DNA of 40,917 nt from Candidatus Nomurabacteria bacterium (GCA_943355135.1 CALREG010000001.1:1-40917); one strand, 5' to 3'; positions 1 through 8,528 are shown, counted from the first letter of the stretch. Translations and numbers: made by a program. The notes: generated by a model not told the origin, from the letters alone.

Positions 1-342
1 CGGCTCGCCGAGCTTGGGACTGCGGTAGAAAGTTTATTAAAGAAGTGGAAGCCCGACTGCATCGCGATCGAAAACTTATATTTTGAAAATAACGCCAAAA
101 CGGCGATGAATGTGTCGGCAGTACGCGGCATGCTGCTGTATATCGCCGCCTCGCATGATCTGCCAGCACATGAATACACGCCTCTGCAAATAAAGGTTGC
201 AGTGACCGGTTATGGGCGCGGCAGCAAGGCAGACATCGCGCTCATGGTGCCCAAATTAGTGGCTGTTTCCTCTCGTAAAAGGCTTGACGACGAGCTCGAT
301 GCTATTGCGGTGGGGATTACGTGCCTTGCATCAGTACGATAA
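1..342 (+). CDS. ruvC: Crossover junction endodeoxyribonuclease RuvC, C-terminal part
   Basis: The reading frame is open from base 1, so the gene is cut by the window edge and the first in-frame ATG at 106 is not its start. The visible 113 residues contain the RuvC region IENLYFENNAKTA, in which the Glu is the expected catalytic carboxylate, followed by the RG motif and a C-terminal DELDAIAVG segment with the last acidic metal-binding residues. RuvC resolves Holliday junctions in recombinational repair, working with RuvAB. The ending at residue ...SVR and the stop TAA at 340-342 fit the usual length of the family. Family assignment is firm; the N-terminus is simply not in the window. Confidence 0.93.
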   Translation, partial: RLAELGTAVESLLKKWKPDCIAIENLYFENNAKTAMNVSAVRGMLLYIAASHDLPAHEYTPLQIKVAVTGYGRGSKADIALMVPKLVAVSSRKRLDDELDAIAVGITCLASVR

Positions 343-404
343 CTTGCTATAACTCTTTGTGTTAGATAGTTTGCTAAACAATTAAACGTTAATTAGTGAC
401 GCGT

Positions 405-557
405 ATGCACGATGAGTTTGCTCCGGACTTTCTCTCCGAAGAATTTCTGATGAGCAGTGTTCCTGAAGAAGAGGAAGAAGAAGTAAGTGGAGAGGAAGAA
501 GAGGTTGAGGACGAAGACGAGGTCGTCGACCCCACTCTCACCGAAGAAGAGGAGTAG
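405..557 (+). CDS. Small highly acidic protein, 50 aa, unknown
   Basis: An ATG at 405 opens a 50-codon frame ending TAG at 555-557. The product is strikingly acidic: long Glu/Asp runs occupy about residues 20-40 and 46-50, with almost no basic residues. No family is recognised. It follows ruvC by 62 bases and is followed directly by a strong hairpin terminator at 558-587, which supports it being the last gene of the ruvC transcript. No Shine-Dalgarno is visible. A short acidic tail-like protein could bind a basic partner, but that is speculation. A chance ORF is possible; the terminator placement argues against it. Confidence 0.55.
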   Translation: MHDEFAPDFLSEEFLMSSVPEEEEEEVSGEEEEVEDEDEVVDPTLTEEEE

Positions 558-587
558 AAAAAACCCCGCCTCGCGCGGGGTTTTTAT
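558..587. terminator. Bidirectional rho-independent terminator between the acidic ORF and tyrS
   Basis: Stem AAACCCCGC (561-569) pairs with GCGGGGTTT (575-583), with an A-run before and a T-run after, so it can end both the plus-strand ruvC-side transcript and the minus-strand tyrS transcript. The tyrS stop codon (584-586) lies at the edge of its T-run. Confidence 0.85.
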
Positions 588-1759
588 TTTGTGTCTATTT
601 GTATAAACCGGTGCTTCCCTATCCGAATAGTGCCTGACTCAACTTCCTCTTCTATACTGGTTATTTTTTTGCCACCAACAATTGAAACCGCGCCTTGCTC
701 AACCAATCGGCGCAACTCACTTGTTGAAATATCTTTTACCACATCGCGCAGTTTTCCTGCTGCAGCGGTCGGCGCATCAGCAGGCACTCCTCCCTCGCTA
801 AAAGTATTGGTCCAGTCATCCTGCGCTTTTTTTGCTGCATCTTTGTTGTGGTACATGCTGACTATCTCGCGGGCCAAATGCATCTTGGCTTCCTTAGGGT
901 GTCCACTCAGTATTTTATGAATCTCTTCGCCCGACACATCGGTCAGCACTTCCAAGTATGTTTTGACCAACTCATCTTTGATAGACATGAGTTTGCCAAA
1001 CATCTCCGACGGAGCATCATCGAGATACACCGCGTTGTCGTACGTCTTACTCATTTTGCGACCGTCAGTACCCTCGATGAGTTTGGTTGTCAGCACAAAC
1101 TTGTCGCGCTTGTTGAATGCTTGCTGCAGGTGGCGCCCCGCAAGAATATTAAATTCTTGATCAGAGCCGCCGAGCTCGCAGTCGACATCGAGCATGACCG
1201 AATCGTAGCCGACCATCAGCGGATAAAGAAACTCATGGAGCGAAATCGGCTTCTGCTCCTGTATGCGCTTCTCAAACATATCGCGCTGGAGCATTTGTTG
1301 GACTGTAAACTTGCTCGCCAGCTGTACTATCCCCTCAAACTTCAGGCTCTCGAGCCACTCGTGGTTGTAGCGGATAGTTACTTTTGAGAAGTCGAGAATT
1401 TTTTGCGCTTGTCGTTTGTAGTCTTTGAAGTTCTCTTCAATCTGCGCGCGGGTCAAAGGTTCGCGCATTGCATCGCGACCGGTCGGGTCGCCTATCATCG
1501 CGGTAAAGCTCCCTACCAAAAAAATAACTTCGTGTCCGAGATCGCTGAAGGCTTTGAGCTTGCGCAGCGGCACCGAATGTCCCAGATGTAGTTTGGAGCC
1601 GGTCGGGTCTATACCGAGGTAGACGCGCAAGCGCTCGCCTGAGCGTAGCTTTTTGAGCCCCAGCTCGCGCGGCAAGACATTCTCCACTCCCCGATGCAGG
1701 AGTGCGTGTATCGCCGCTTCGTCAGTCCTTACGGCCACTACTCGGCTAAAAAATCCCAT
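584..1759 (-). CDS. tyrS: Tyrosyl-tRNA synthetase
   Basis: Class I aminoacyl-tRNA synthetase of 391 aa that charges tRNA-Tyr in the cytoplasm. The HIGH-type motif is HLGH at residues 58-61, inside the family block YLGIDPTGSKLHLGH, and the KMSKS loop is KMSKT at 235-239. The C-terminal 60-70 residues (from about 325) form an S4-type RNA-binding domain containing LVEQGAVSIVGGKK. Length is normal for the bacterial family. The ATG at 1759 fits the family's N-terminal spacing; a -10 hexamer TATGCT (1772-1777 on the minus strand) lies 12 nt upstream, so the leader would be only a few bases. It is divergent from the PBP gene. Identification is secure. Confidence 0.97.
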   Translation of the reverse strand: MGFFSRVVAVRTDEAAIHALLHRGVENVLPRELGLKKLRSGERLRVYLGIDPTGSKLHLGHSVPLRKLKAFSDLGHEVIFLVGSFTAMIGDPTGRDAMREPLTRAQIEENFKDYKRQAQKILDFSKVTIRYNHEWLESLKFEGIVQLASKFTVQQMLQRDMFEKRIQEQKPISLHEFLYPLMVGYDSVMLDVDCELGGSDQEFNILAGRHLQQAFNKRDKFVLTTKLIEGTDGRKMSKTYDNAVYLDDAPSEMFGKLMSIKDELVKTYLEVLTDVSGEEIHKILSGHPKEAKMHLAREIVSMYHNKDAAKKAQDDWTNTFSEGGVPADAPTAAAGKLRDVVKDISTSELRRLVEQGAVSIVGGKKITSIEEEVESGTIRIGKHRFIQIDTK

Positions 1760-1771
1760 ACAAAGAACTCT

Positions 1772-1798
1772 AGCATACCGCTGTAGGGGTGGTAGAAT
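1772..1798. promoter_or_regulatory. Back-to-back -10 elements of tyrS and the PBP gene
   Basis: The minus strand carries TATGCT at 1772-1777, 12 nt from the tyrS ATG. The plus strand carries TAGAAT at 1793-1798, 6 nt from the PBP ATG at 1805, a spacing that implies a leaderless or nearly leaderless PBP transcript. No convincing -35 boxes are seen. Confidence 0.5.
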
Positions 1799-1804
1799 GC
1801 CCCC

Positions 1805-4072
1805 ATGCAGCCCTTGCGCCGCCTAAAGCGGCTCTTCCACCCCTTGTTTACTCAGGGAGACAAAATATTCGTAGATTCCATCCGCTACACGCATCGGCAT
1901 TGGCGAGTGCTCTTTATGTGGGGTATAAGCGCAGGGCTCGTGCTCGGTGGCGGCGGGCTCTTGTGGGCGGCCACACTCGAGTTGCCCGACCTACACTCGC
2001 TAGAGACCCGCAAGACTGAGCAGTCGGTCAAGATATACGACCGCACCGGAGAAGTCTTGCTCTATGACCTCCATAAAAACATGCAGCGCACCGTAGTACC
2101 GCTGGACTCCATCTCCCCTTTTATAAAGCAGGCCATAGTCGCGATAGAAGACCCTGAGTTTTATACCCATAAAGGGGTCAAGCCGACTGCTATCATGCGC
2201 GCAATCTTTACTAACGCGACGCAGGGCGAATTACTTTCTGGTCAAGGCGGTTCCACTATCACCCAACAGGTGGTCAAACTCACGGTTCTTACCACAGACA
2301 AAACAATCACCCGCAAGCTCAAAGAGTGGGTCTTGGCACTCAAAATGGAACGCTCGTTGTCCAAAGAGCAAATTCTTGAACTCTATCTCAACCAAGTACC
2401 CTTCGGCGGACAACTCTACGGTATAGAAGAAGCTTCGATGACCTTCTTTGGCAAACACGCAAGCGACATCACCCTGCCCGAAGCGGCATACTTGGCGGCC
2501 GTATTGCCGGCACCAACACGACTCTCTCCGTACGGCACCCATATAGACCAATTGGAAGTGCGAAAAAAACTAGTGCTTAACAAAATGCTGGAGCATGGCT
2601 ACATCACCGAGACCGAACGCGCTGAAGCACAAAGTGCCTCAGTAACCTTTGTTCCTCCGCGTGACACTTCCATCGCGGCGCCACACTTTGTATTTTATGT
2701 GCGCCAGTATTTGGAAGACAAGTATGGCCAAGACGCGCTCGAGCAGAGCGGCTGGCGCGTCACCACCACGCTCGACGTCGACCTCCAAACGCGCGCTGAA
2801 GAAATTGTGCATCGCCAAGCCCTCGCCAACACCGAAAAATTTAGCGCCACCAACATGGCTATGGTCTCGCTTGATCCAAAGACTGGCCAAATTTTGACCA
2901 TGGTCGGCTCGCGCAACTACTTTGATACTGACATCCCCGGCGCCTACAATGTCACCACTATGAGTCCGGGGCGCCAGCCGGGTTCGTCTTTTAAGCCGTT
3001 CGTGTACGCGCAAGCATTTTCTGAAGGGTACACTCCCGAGACCGTTGTGTTTGATGTACGCACCCAATTTTCCACCAACTGTTCGCCATCAAACATGACC
3101 TCCGACGACGGTTGCTACGCTCCCGGCAACTACGACGACAAATTCCGCGGTCCTATGTCACTACGCGAAGCGTTGGCACAATCAATCAACGTGCCGGCGG
3201 TCAAAGTATTGTATTTAGTGGGTATAAACGACGCGCTCAAAATAGCAAAGTCTATGGGCATCTCTACACTCTCCAACTCGGACCAGTACGGACTGACACT
3301 GGTACTCGGCGGTGGCGAAGTAATTCCACTTGATATGGCGAGTGCCTACGGCGCCTTTGCCGCTGATGGTATGCACTACGACACCACTCCTATTTTGCGT
3401 ATAGAAGACGCTCAAGGAGCGGTCATCGAAGACAATACTGAGCGCAACGGCAACCAAGTGCTCTCTGTGGAAGTTGCTCAAAAAATAAATGATGTCCTTT
3501 CTGATAAAGTGGCCGCCGCTCCACTCGGACTTAATTCCTACCGCGATTTTGGCGGCCAGGAAGTCGCGGTCAAAACTGGTACCACCAACGACTACCGCGA
3601 CGCTTGGATACTCGGTTACACGCCAAATATTGTTACCGCCTTCTGGGCAGGCAACAATGACAACAAAGCAATGGACCACAAGGCCGGCGGACCTATTGTT
3701 GCCCCTGCGTGGAGCGAATTTATGCACTATGCGCTTACCAAAGTTGCATCACAACCTTTCACCCGCATGGAATACTCACCTGCCGCAAAACCTATTTTAA
3801 ACGGTGTGTGGCAGATACCAGGAGCGGACGGTCTCGTGCACGAAATACTCTACTGGGTCAGCAAGACCAACCCGACCGGCCCACAACCCGCAGACCCCTC
3901 AATAGACCCACAATACGAGCGCTGGGATGCCCCTGTACGCACGCAATACGGCGGGTATGGTGTTGCCACACCCCCTCCCTCTGTCATACAGCCTCAGACT
4001 CCACAAATCCAACAGCCACAATATCAAAACCCTTATGGCGGCTCCTTTGTCCCCTACTACCCCGCACAATAA
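1805..4072 (+). CDS. Class A penicillin-binding protein (bifunctional transglycosylase/transpeptidase)
   Basis: A 755-aa peptidoglycan synthase anchored by one N-terminal membrane segment (about residues 35-57). The glycosyltransferase domain (about 80-260) shows EDPEFYTHKG, with catalytic Glu115, and GGSTITQQ at 148-155. The transpeptidase domain (about 320-660) has SSFK at 394-397 (active Ser), SIN at 460-462 and KTGTT at 590-594. These are the canonical PBP1A-family motifs, all intact, so the cell should polymerise and cross-link its own murein. The C-terminal ~70 residues are Pro/Gln-rich and extracellular. A TAGAAT -10 box 6 nt before the ATG suggests leaderless expression. It is convergent with dnaN, with 12 bases between them. 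Confidence 0.96.
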   Translation: MQPLRRLKRLFHPLFTQGDKIFVDSIRYTHRHWRVLFMWGISAGLVLGGGGLLWAATLELPDLHSLETRKTEQSVKIYDRTGEVLLYDLHKNMQRTVVPLDSISPFIKQAIVAIEDPEFYTHKGVKPTAIMRAIFTNATQGELLSGQGGSTITQQVVKLTVLTTDKTITRKLKEWVLALKMERSLSKEQILELYLNQVPFGGQLYGIEEASMTFFGKHASDITLPEAAYLAAVLPAPTRLSPYGTHIDQLEVRKKLVLNKMLEHGYITETERAEAQSASVTFVPPRDTSIAAPHFVFYVRQYLEDKYGQDALEQSGWRVTTTLDVDLQTRAEEIVHRQALANTEKFSATNMAMVSLDPKTGQILTMVGSRNYFDTDIPGAYNVTTMSPGRQPGSSFKPFVYAQAFSEGYTPETVVFDVRTQFSTNCSPSNMTSDDGCYAPGNYDDKFRGPMSLREALAQSINVPAVKVLYLVGINDALKIAKSMGISTLSNSDQYGLTLVLGGGEVIPLDMASAYGAFAADGMHYDTTPILRIEDAQGAVIEDNTERNGNQVLSVEVAQKINDVLSDKVAAAPLGLNSYRDFGGQEVAVKTGTTNDYRDAWILGYTPNIVTAFWAGNNDNKAMDHKAGGPIVAPAWSEFMHYALTKVASQPFTRMEYSPAAKPILNGVWQIPGADGLVHEILYWVSKTNPTGPQPADPSIDPQYERWDAPVRTQYGGYGVATPPPSVIQPQTPQIQQPQYQNPYGGSFVPYYPAQ

Positions 4073-4084
4073 AAATTGCTAAGA

Positions 4085-5188
4085 CTAGCGGTTCATTGGC
4101 ATCGCCAAGTATAAAAATGAGTCGTCGCCGGCATCTTTAATAAGCAGCGCTTTGCCGGGGCCGTTGGAGTGCAGGCGTACACTGTCGCCCGCGACCGCCT
4201 GCAGGCTGTCGGCCAAATAACGGCCATTAAAAGACACCGCCACCGAGTCGCCTTGGATTGAGGCCTTAACGGTTGAAATCTGCTCGCCCACGTCCGGATT
4301 GCGCGAAGAAAGAAACATTGATTTTTTAGCGGTATCAAGCGAGAGCGACACTTGAGCAAACTTGTCGGCAAAGATAGAAAGAGATTTTAATGCGCTGGAC
4401 ATATCTTCGCGTAGTACCACCGCTTCGGTAGAAAAAGATTTTGGTAGTATCTGGCGGTAATTTGGGAAGGCTCCGTCGAGTAAGCGGCTAGTGTAATACA
4501 CCCCATCGGTCTGCACCGAAAGTTGATTGTCGTTGTAATACAGCTCCACCTCCGCACTTACAGTGTCGAGTATACGCATCAGTTCAGCAGCATTGCGTGC
4601 AGGTAGCAGGAGTTCTGGCACATTGCCGCCAGCGCGGAGCGGGACTTGTTTCTCCGCAAGGCGGAAGGAGTCGGTCGCAACAGCAGTCAATTTACCCGCA
4701 TCTCCATACAACAAAACACTTTGTAGCTCGGGTTTGATAGCCGAGAGCGATGCGCAGTAAGCAACCGAGCGGATGGCACGCACTAAATCACCACTTTTTA
4801 TTTTGAAAGAGTGTTCGGCTGATACGCGCGGCAAGACCGGAAAATCGTCGTGTGGAAGTGTTTTAATTGATGCGTTGGCGCGTTCGGTTTCAACCTTCAA
4901 CACCTCCCCTACCAAATTGGCTGATACTACTTTGCCGCGGGCATTTCCTAAAAATCCGGCCAACACCGACGCTGGTACCGCAACCGTACCTTCGGTCGCA
5001 ACTTTTGCCGGAATAACAATTTCCACTCCACACTCAACATTGGTCGCGCGTAAAATAAGGCGACTCCCTTCGGCAGTTATGAGAATACAACCCAGTACCG
5101 GTAAATTTGCACGCTTCTCTGCAAACCTTGATGCGGTCGAAGAAGCGTTGAGTAGGGTGTCGAGAGTTGTTTCAAATTTCATACTCAT
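4085..5188 (-). CDS. dnaN: DNA polymerase III beta subunit (sliding clamp)
   Basis: The 367-aa product has the three-repeat clamp layout, starting MKFETTLDTLLNASSTASRF and ending with the family-typical LYLAMPMNR tail that helps form the partner-binding cleft. It dimerises into a ring on DNA and tethers the replicative polymerase. It lies just downstream of dnaA on the same strand, with a 196-base gap holding DnaA-box-like sequences. This dnaA-dnaN order is the classical origin arrangement. The MSMKFE start offers two ATGs; the second (Met3, MKFETT) is the better match to the family, but the difference is only two residues. Confidence 0.97.
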   Translation of the reverse strand: MSMKFETTLDTLLNASSTASRFAEKRANLPVLGCILITAEGSRLILRATNVECGVEIVIPAKVATEGTVAVPASVLAGFLGNARGKVVSANLVGEVLKVETERANASIKTLPHDDFPVLPRVSAEHSFKIKSGDLVRAIRSVAYCASLSAIKPELQSVLLYGDAGKLTAVATDSFRLAEKQVPLRAGGNVPELLLPARNAAELMRILDTVSAEVELYYNDNQLSVQTDGVYYTSRLLDGAFPNYRQILPKSFSTEAVVLREDMSSALKSLSIFADKFAQVSLSLDTAKKSMFLSSRNPDVGEQISTVKASIQGDSVAVSFNGRYLADSLQAVAGDSVRLHSNGPGKALLIKDAGDDSFLYLAMPMNR

Positions 5189-5384
5189 TCTCTTTATAAA
5201 ACCTATTACTATTATTAGTGCTGTGGATTAGTGGGATAAGTCCGGTATAGCTTGGTCTGTAATGGTTTTATAGGATTTGTTTGTTCTAACTGCGTGTGTA
5301 CTTTCCTGCGTTGGGGTGTTGATAGTACTTACTTTTGGTTTTTCTATCAACACCTACTCACAACAACTTCATCTGTTATCCACA
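5189..5384. other. Candidate chromosomal replication origin (dnaA-dnaN intergenic)
   Basis: A non-coding 196-base gap between dnaA and dnaN. A perfect DnaA box TTATCCACA lies at 5376-5384, touching the dnaA stop codon, and an 8/9 match on the opposite strand (TGTGGATTA) at 5222-5230. A perfect 11-bp inverted repeat, GGTGTTGATAG (5315-5325) and CTATCAACACC (5344-5354), encloses a T-rich 18-nt loop. It has no U-tract on the minus strand, so it is unlikely to be a dnaA terminator. Position next to dnaA is the usual site of oriC in bacteria; actual origin activity is inferred. The 6726-6843 gap on the other side of dnaA has only weaker boxes. Confidence 0.55.
5376..5384 (+). promoter_or_regulatory. 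Consensus DnaA box
   Basis: TTATCCACA, an exact match to the bacterial DnaA-binding consensus, immediately after the dnaA stop codon (minus strand) in the candidate origin. Confidence 0.7.
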
Positions 5385-6725
5385 TCATTTCAACATGAGG
5401 CGGATCTGGTGAAGTTCGTTGTTTAAGACGCTGTCCTGGCGCAAATCATTTTTAATTTTGTCGCAGGAATGTATGACAGTTGTGTGATCACGGCCACCGA
5501 GCTTCTCTCCTATGGTGGGGAAGGATATCCGGAAGTCTTCGCGTAGGAGAAACATAATAACTTGCCGCGGTCGCACTACTTCTTTGCGGCGAGTCTTCTC
5601 ATAAATACTCCCCTCCTCTACGCCATAGAAGTTGGCAATAATTTTGACCACCTCTTGCACCGACACCGCCTTCTTTTGAGCACTCCCTGCACCACGTAGG
5701 AGCGTCTTGGCGTCGTTTATAGTCAGCGGTTGGCCTCGCATCTCAAACTGGATCATAAGCGTGTTTAAAGCCCCTTCCAGCTCGCGTACGTTGCCCTCAA
5801 TGGTGGTGGCAAGGTACTCCAACACCTCATCTGCCAGAATGAAGTTATGAGCGGCCGCCTTGGTGCGGATAATAGCAAGGCGCGACTGGTGGTCAGGAGG
5901 AGTAACCGACACAATCATGCCGGCATTAAAGCGCGACTTCAGGCGGTCTTCGAGGTTTTGTATGACGTTCGGGTGCTGATCGGAGGAAAAGACAAGCTGT
6001 TTGTTGCCGTCGTGGAGATAGTTGAAGAGATGAAAGAATTCTTCTTTGATTTTGTCGCGTCCGGCCAAAAATTGTACGTCGTCCATGATAAGAAGGTCGT
6101 ACTGGCGGTATTTTTCTTTAAAGCTCTGTACCTTCCCTGCTTGGAGTGAGGACACATAGTCCATAGAAAACTTTTCGGACGTAACATAAAACACTTTGCG
6201 CTCAGGCGCGCTCACGCGAAAGTGGTTGCCTATTGCTTGTATGAGGTGGGTTTTACCCAAACCGGTTGGTCCGTAGACGAGTAGTGGGTTGTACGCGATG
6301 CCTGGCTTGCGGACGACCGCTTGCGCGGCGGCGTGGGCAAGTTCGTTGAAGGGACCAACAACAAATGTAGAAAAGGTAAACCGTGGGTTGAGGTTGCTCT
6401 TTTGATGTACTGCCTCGAGCGGTAGTTCGGTCACTGGTGGGGGCACGGTGCGTACTTCCTCGCTGTTGCGTTTAGGGCCGCGAGATATAACGTACTCGAC
6501 GGTACGTACCGAGTCTGAAAGGGTGCGTAGAGAACGCAAAATATCTTTGTGAAATTTAGTAGAAAGCCAGTCTCGGGCAAATTGGGATGGCACACCGAGC
6601 GCTACGGTGCCATCTTCTACACGGACAATATGGGTGTCGCGGAACCATGTGTTGAAATTGGGCTTGGAGATGGTGAGTTCGAGCTCTACCAGTGCGTTTT
6701 CCCAGAGTTCTTTTGTGGTTGTCAT
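5385..6725 (-). CDS. dnaA: Chromosomal replication initiator protein DnaA
   Basis: A 446-aa initiator with all four domains. The N-terminal helicase-interacting domain is at about 1-80, followed by a short linker. The AAA+ domain has Walker A GPTGLGKT at 152-159 and Walker B LLIMDD at 211-216. The C-terminal helix-turn-helix carries the DnaA signature GGRDHTTVIHS at 410-420. It binds DnaA boxes at oriC and melts the origin. It is upstream of dnaN on the same strand and divergent from rpmH. The ATG at 6725 fits the family N-terminus (TKELWENALVELE). No clear Shine-Dalgarno is seen. Confidence 0.98.
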   Translation of the reverse strand: MTTTKELWENALVELELTISKPNFNTWFRDTHIVRVEDGTVALGVPSQFARDWLSTKFHKDILRSLRTLSDSVRTVEYVISRGPKRNSEEVRTVPPPVTELPLEAVHQKSNLNPRFTFSTFVVGPFNELAHAAAQAVVRKPGIAYNPLLVYGPTGLGKTHLIQAIGNHFRVSAPERKVFYVTSEKFSMDYVSSLQAGKVQSFKEKYRQYDLLIMDDVQFLAGRDKIKEEFFHLFNYLHDGNKQLVFSSDQHPNVIQNLEDRLKSRFNAGMIVSVTPPDHQSRLAIIRTKAAAHNFILADEVLEYLATTIEGNVRELEGALNTLMIQFEMRGQPLTINDAKTLLRGAGSAQKKAVSVQEVVKIIANFYGVEEGSIYEKTRRKEVVRPRQVIMFLLREDFRISFPTIGEKLGGRDHTTVIHSCDKIKNDLRQDSVLNNELHQIRLMLK

Positions 6726-6803
6726 GGAGATAAGGGAATGGAGTCACTGACCAGTGTATGCGAGCACTCGGTAGGAGTCAAAAAAGCCCTTTTTGTGCAC
6801 AAG

Positions 6804-6832
6804 TTGTGGAGAAACTGGGGATAGAGTATAGT
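6804..6832 (+). promoter_or_regulatory. Putative promoter of rpmH-rnpA-yidC
   Basis: TTGTGG (6804-6809), a 17-nt spacer and TATAGT (6827-6832), 11 nt before the rpmH ATG. The -10 matches 5/6; the -35 matches only at TTG and overlaps a weak DnaA-box-like TGTGGAGAA, which could couple expression to DnaA. Confidence 0.45.
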
Positions 6833-6843
6833 TGACACCGTAT

Positions 6844-6978
6844 ATGTCGCAGACATACCAGCCAAAAAAGCGCAAACGCGCCCGCGCACACGGGTTTTTG
6901 AAGCGTACGTCCACTCCGGGCGGCAAAAAGACCATACTGCGCCGCCGCCGCAAAGGCCGCGCCAAGCTCTCTCGCTAA
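6844..6978 (+). CDS. rpmH: 50S ribosomal protein L34
   Basis: A 44-aa, very basic protein reading MSQTYQPKKRKRARAHGFLK and ending GRAKLSR, the standard L34 pattern (T-x-QP-x-KRKR...HGF...R..T..G...L..RR.KGR..L). It is a structural component of the large ribosomal subunit. It heads the conserved rpmH-rnpA-yidC-jag cluster divergent from dnaA, which adds strong context support. The start at 6844 is set by the family N-terminus. Confidence 0.97.
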   Translation: MSQTYQPKKRKRARAHGFLKRTSTPGGKKTILRRRRKGRAKLSR

Positions 6979-7008
6979 TTGCGGCCGCCCCTGTCGCCTA
7001 CCCCTCTC

Positions 7009-7305
7009 ATGCTTGCTAAAATAGCTAGGCTTACGGCAGCGGAGGTTCGTGAGATACTTAAGAGTGGTCGCTCAGTCCGCTCAGGCACACTCTCGGCCAA
7101 ATATATCCCTGCTACAGGTGCGAAAGCGGCGGTAGTAGTAAGCAGTAAGGTTGCCAAGACCGCGGTTCTGCGTAACAAGTTGCGCCGTGCCGCCTATCTC
7201 ACCCTTCGCTCTACCCTCCCCCATAATCGGCACATTGTCTTCTTTCTGCATAAGCCGCTTGTCGATGAAAAAGAACTAACCCAGCTATGTTTGAAACTTT
7301 CTTAG
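7009..7305 (+). CDS. rnpA: Ribonuclease P protein component
   Basis: A 98-aa basic protein that assists the RNase P RNA in maturing tRNA 5' ends. The RNPR-type signature is RNKLRRAAYL at residues 55-64, and the N-terminus MLAKIARLTAAEVREILKSG matches the family start. The frame is also open upstream with a TTG at 6979, directly after the rpmH stop, but the ATG at 7009 aligns with the family and is preferred. The gene overlaps yidC by 19 bases, showing co-transcription and probably translational coupling. It is shorter than most RnpA (about 115-120 aa). Confidence 0.93.
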   Translation: MLAKIARLTAAEVREILKSGRSVRSGTLSAKYIPATGAKAAVVVSSKVAKTAVLRNKLRRAAYLTLRSTLPHNRHIVFFLHKPLVDEKELTQLCLKLS

Positions 7306-8003
7306 TACAACCTATCTACAACTTGTTTGTTGCGCTTGCCGGCGTGGTGCCGCAAGGCGACGCAGGCCTCGCTATTATTCTACTCACGCTCTTGATGCGT
7401 CTGGTGCTCTATCCGGTCTTTACCGCCTCTATACGCACCCAGATGGGTATGGCCGCCATGCAATCTGACATTGAAATTATTAAAGAGAAACACAAAGGCG
7501 ACAAAGAGGCGCTCGCCCGCGAGCAGATGGCACTCTTTAAAAAGCACAAAGTTAACCCGCTCGCCGGTTTTGGCGCCCTGTTTATCCAGTTGGCAGTCAT
7601 TATTGCCCTGTACTACGCACTCTTTAACGAGGGCTTCCCCGTTATTAAAACAAGCCTGCTCTACTCGTTTGTGCAGGCACCAGAAGCAATATCCACTTCC
7701 TTTTTTGGGCTCATTAATCTTCTTGAGCCGCACCATGTAGTGCTCGCACTTTTGGTTGGCCTTACCCAGTACTTTGCTATCCAGCTTACGCTCAGCCGCA
7801 CCCCCAACCCACACCCACACGGCTCGGATAAGGCCGCGGTAGCCCGTATGCAACAGAATATGATGCTGTACCTTATGCCCTTGGTTATGGCCGTTACCTC
7901 CTACTATTTTGCCGCTGCCGTAGGCCTATATTTCGTTGCCAGCAACGTCTTTTCTCTAGGGCAAGAGTGGATTATCCGCAGGCAGCTCCAAACACAAAAC
8001 TAA
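7287..8003 (+). CDS. yidC: Membrane protein insertase YidC/Oxa1
   Basis: A 238-aa polytopic protein that inserts and folds proteins in the cytoplasmic membrane, alone or with SecYEG. Hydrophobic segments lie at about 4-20, 25-46, 92-113, 150-171 and 193-222. The conserved Arg of the hydrophilic groove appears in LLMRLVLYP (about residue 37). A charged cytoplasmic loop (about 55-85) follows, typical of the short Gram-positive-type Oxa1 form; the large periplasmic domain of proteobacterial YidC is absent. It overlaps rnpA and precedes khpB in the standard order. Confidence 0.95.
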   Translation: MFETFLVQPIYNLFVALAGVVPQGDAGLAIILLTLLMRLVLYPVFTASIRTQMGMAAMQSDIEIIKEKHKGDKEALAREQMALFKKHKVNPLAGFGALFIQLAVIIALYYALFNEGFPVIKTSLLYSFVQAPEAISTSFFGLINLLEPHHVVLALLVGLTQYFAIQLTLSRTPNPHPHGSDKAAVARMQQNMMLYLMPLVMAVTSYYFAAAVGLYFVASNVFSLGQEWIIRRQLQTQN

Positions 8004-8043
8004 ATCAGCAAAAAGTCCAGTTCTACCAAGACGCGTCTTCCTG

Positions 8044-8049
8044 TATAGT
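8044..8049 (+). promoter_or_regulatory. -10 element for khpB
   Basis: TATAGT exactly 7 nt before the khpB ATG, predicting a leaderless transcript. No -35 is recognisable. Confidence 0.45.
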
Positions 8050-8056
8050 CTGATAC

Positions 8057-8527
8057 ATGGACGCGCAACTCCTTAAAACCTTTATTACAGACTTCCTGAA
8101 ATTGCTTGATGTTGAGGTGACGGCGCTTGAGGTAAAGACTGGCCACCGCACACTGGTCGTTGTCGAATCGGGCGACTCTGCCCGCCTCATCGGCCCAAAC
8201 GGCGAACATCTGCGCGCTCTTAATATGATTGCGCGTAGAGTTGTGGAGCAGAAGCATGGAGAAGAGGCCGCAAACTTTCTTATAGATGTAAATGCGTATC
8301 ACGAGACTGCGATGGAAAAGGTGCGTCAAAGTGCGCGCATGCTCGCCCAGCGCGCGCGGTTGTTTAAACATGATGTAGAACTTGCGCCCATGAGTGCGTA
8401 CGAGCGCTTGGTCATACACGAGCTCTTTGCCGAAGACCCCGAAATTAAAACCGAGTCCGCAGGCGAAGGAAAGTTCCGCCACATTGTCTTAAAGTACAAA
8501 GACGCAGGGTTTATTGCCCAGAAATAA
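8057..8527 (+). CDS. khpB: KhpB/Jag RNA-binding protein (KH and R3H domains)
   Basis: A 156-aa protein with a KH domain (about 20-90, containing the GDSARLIGPNGEHLRALN loop, the GxxG being GPNG) and a C-terminal R3H domain (about 95-156) with the R3H-typical APMSAYERLVIHELF. The N-terminal Jag_N domain found in longer homologues is missing. The family binds RNA and affects cell-wall growth in Firmicutes. The gene sits directly after yidC as in many bacteria (spoIIIJ-jag). The ATG at 8057 lies 7 nt after a TATAGT box, so it is probably leaderless. Confidence 0.9.
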   Translation: MDAQLLKTFITDFLKLLDVEVTALEVKTGHRTLVVVESGDSARLIGPNGEHLRALNMIARRVVEQKHGEEAANFLIDVNAYHETAMEKVRQSARMLAQRARLFKHDVELAPMSAYERLVIHELFAEDPEIKTESAGEGKFRHIVLKYKDAGFIAQK

Positions 8528-8528
8528 T

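Noticed and set aside
6979..7008. Extended rnpA start at TTG 6979
   Set aside because: The added ten residues are not family-like and the ATG at 7009 matches the usual RnpA N-terminus.
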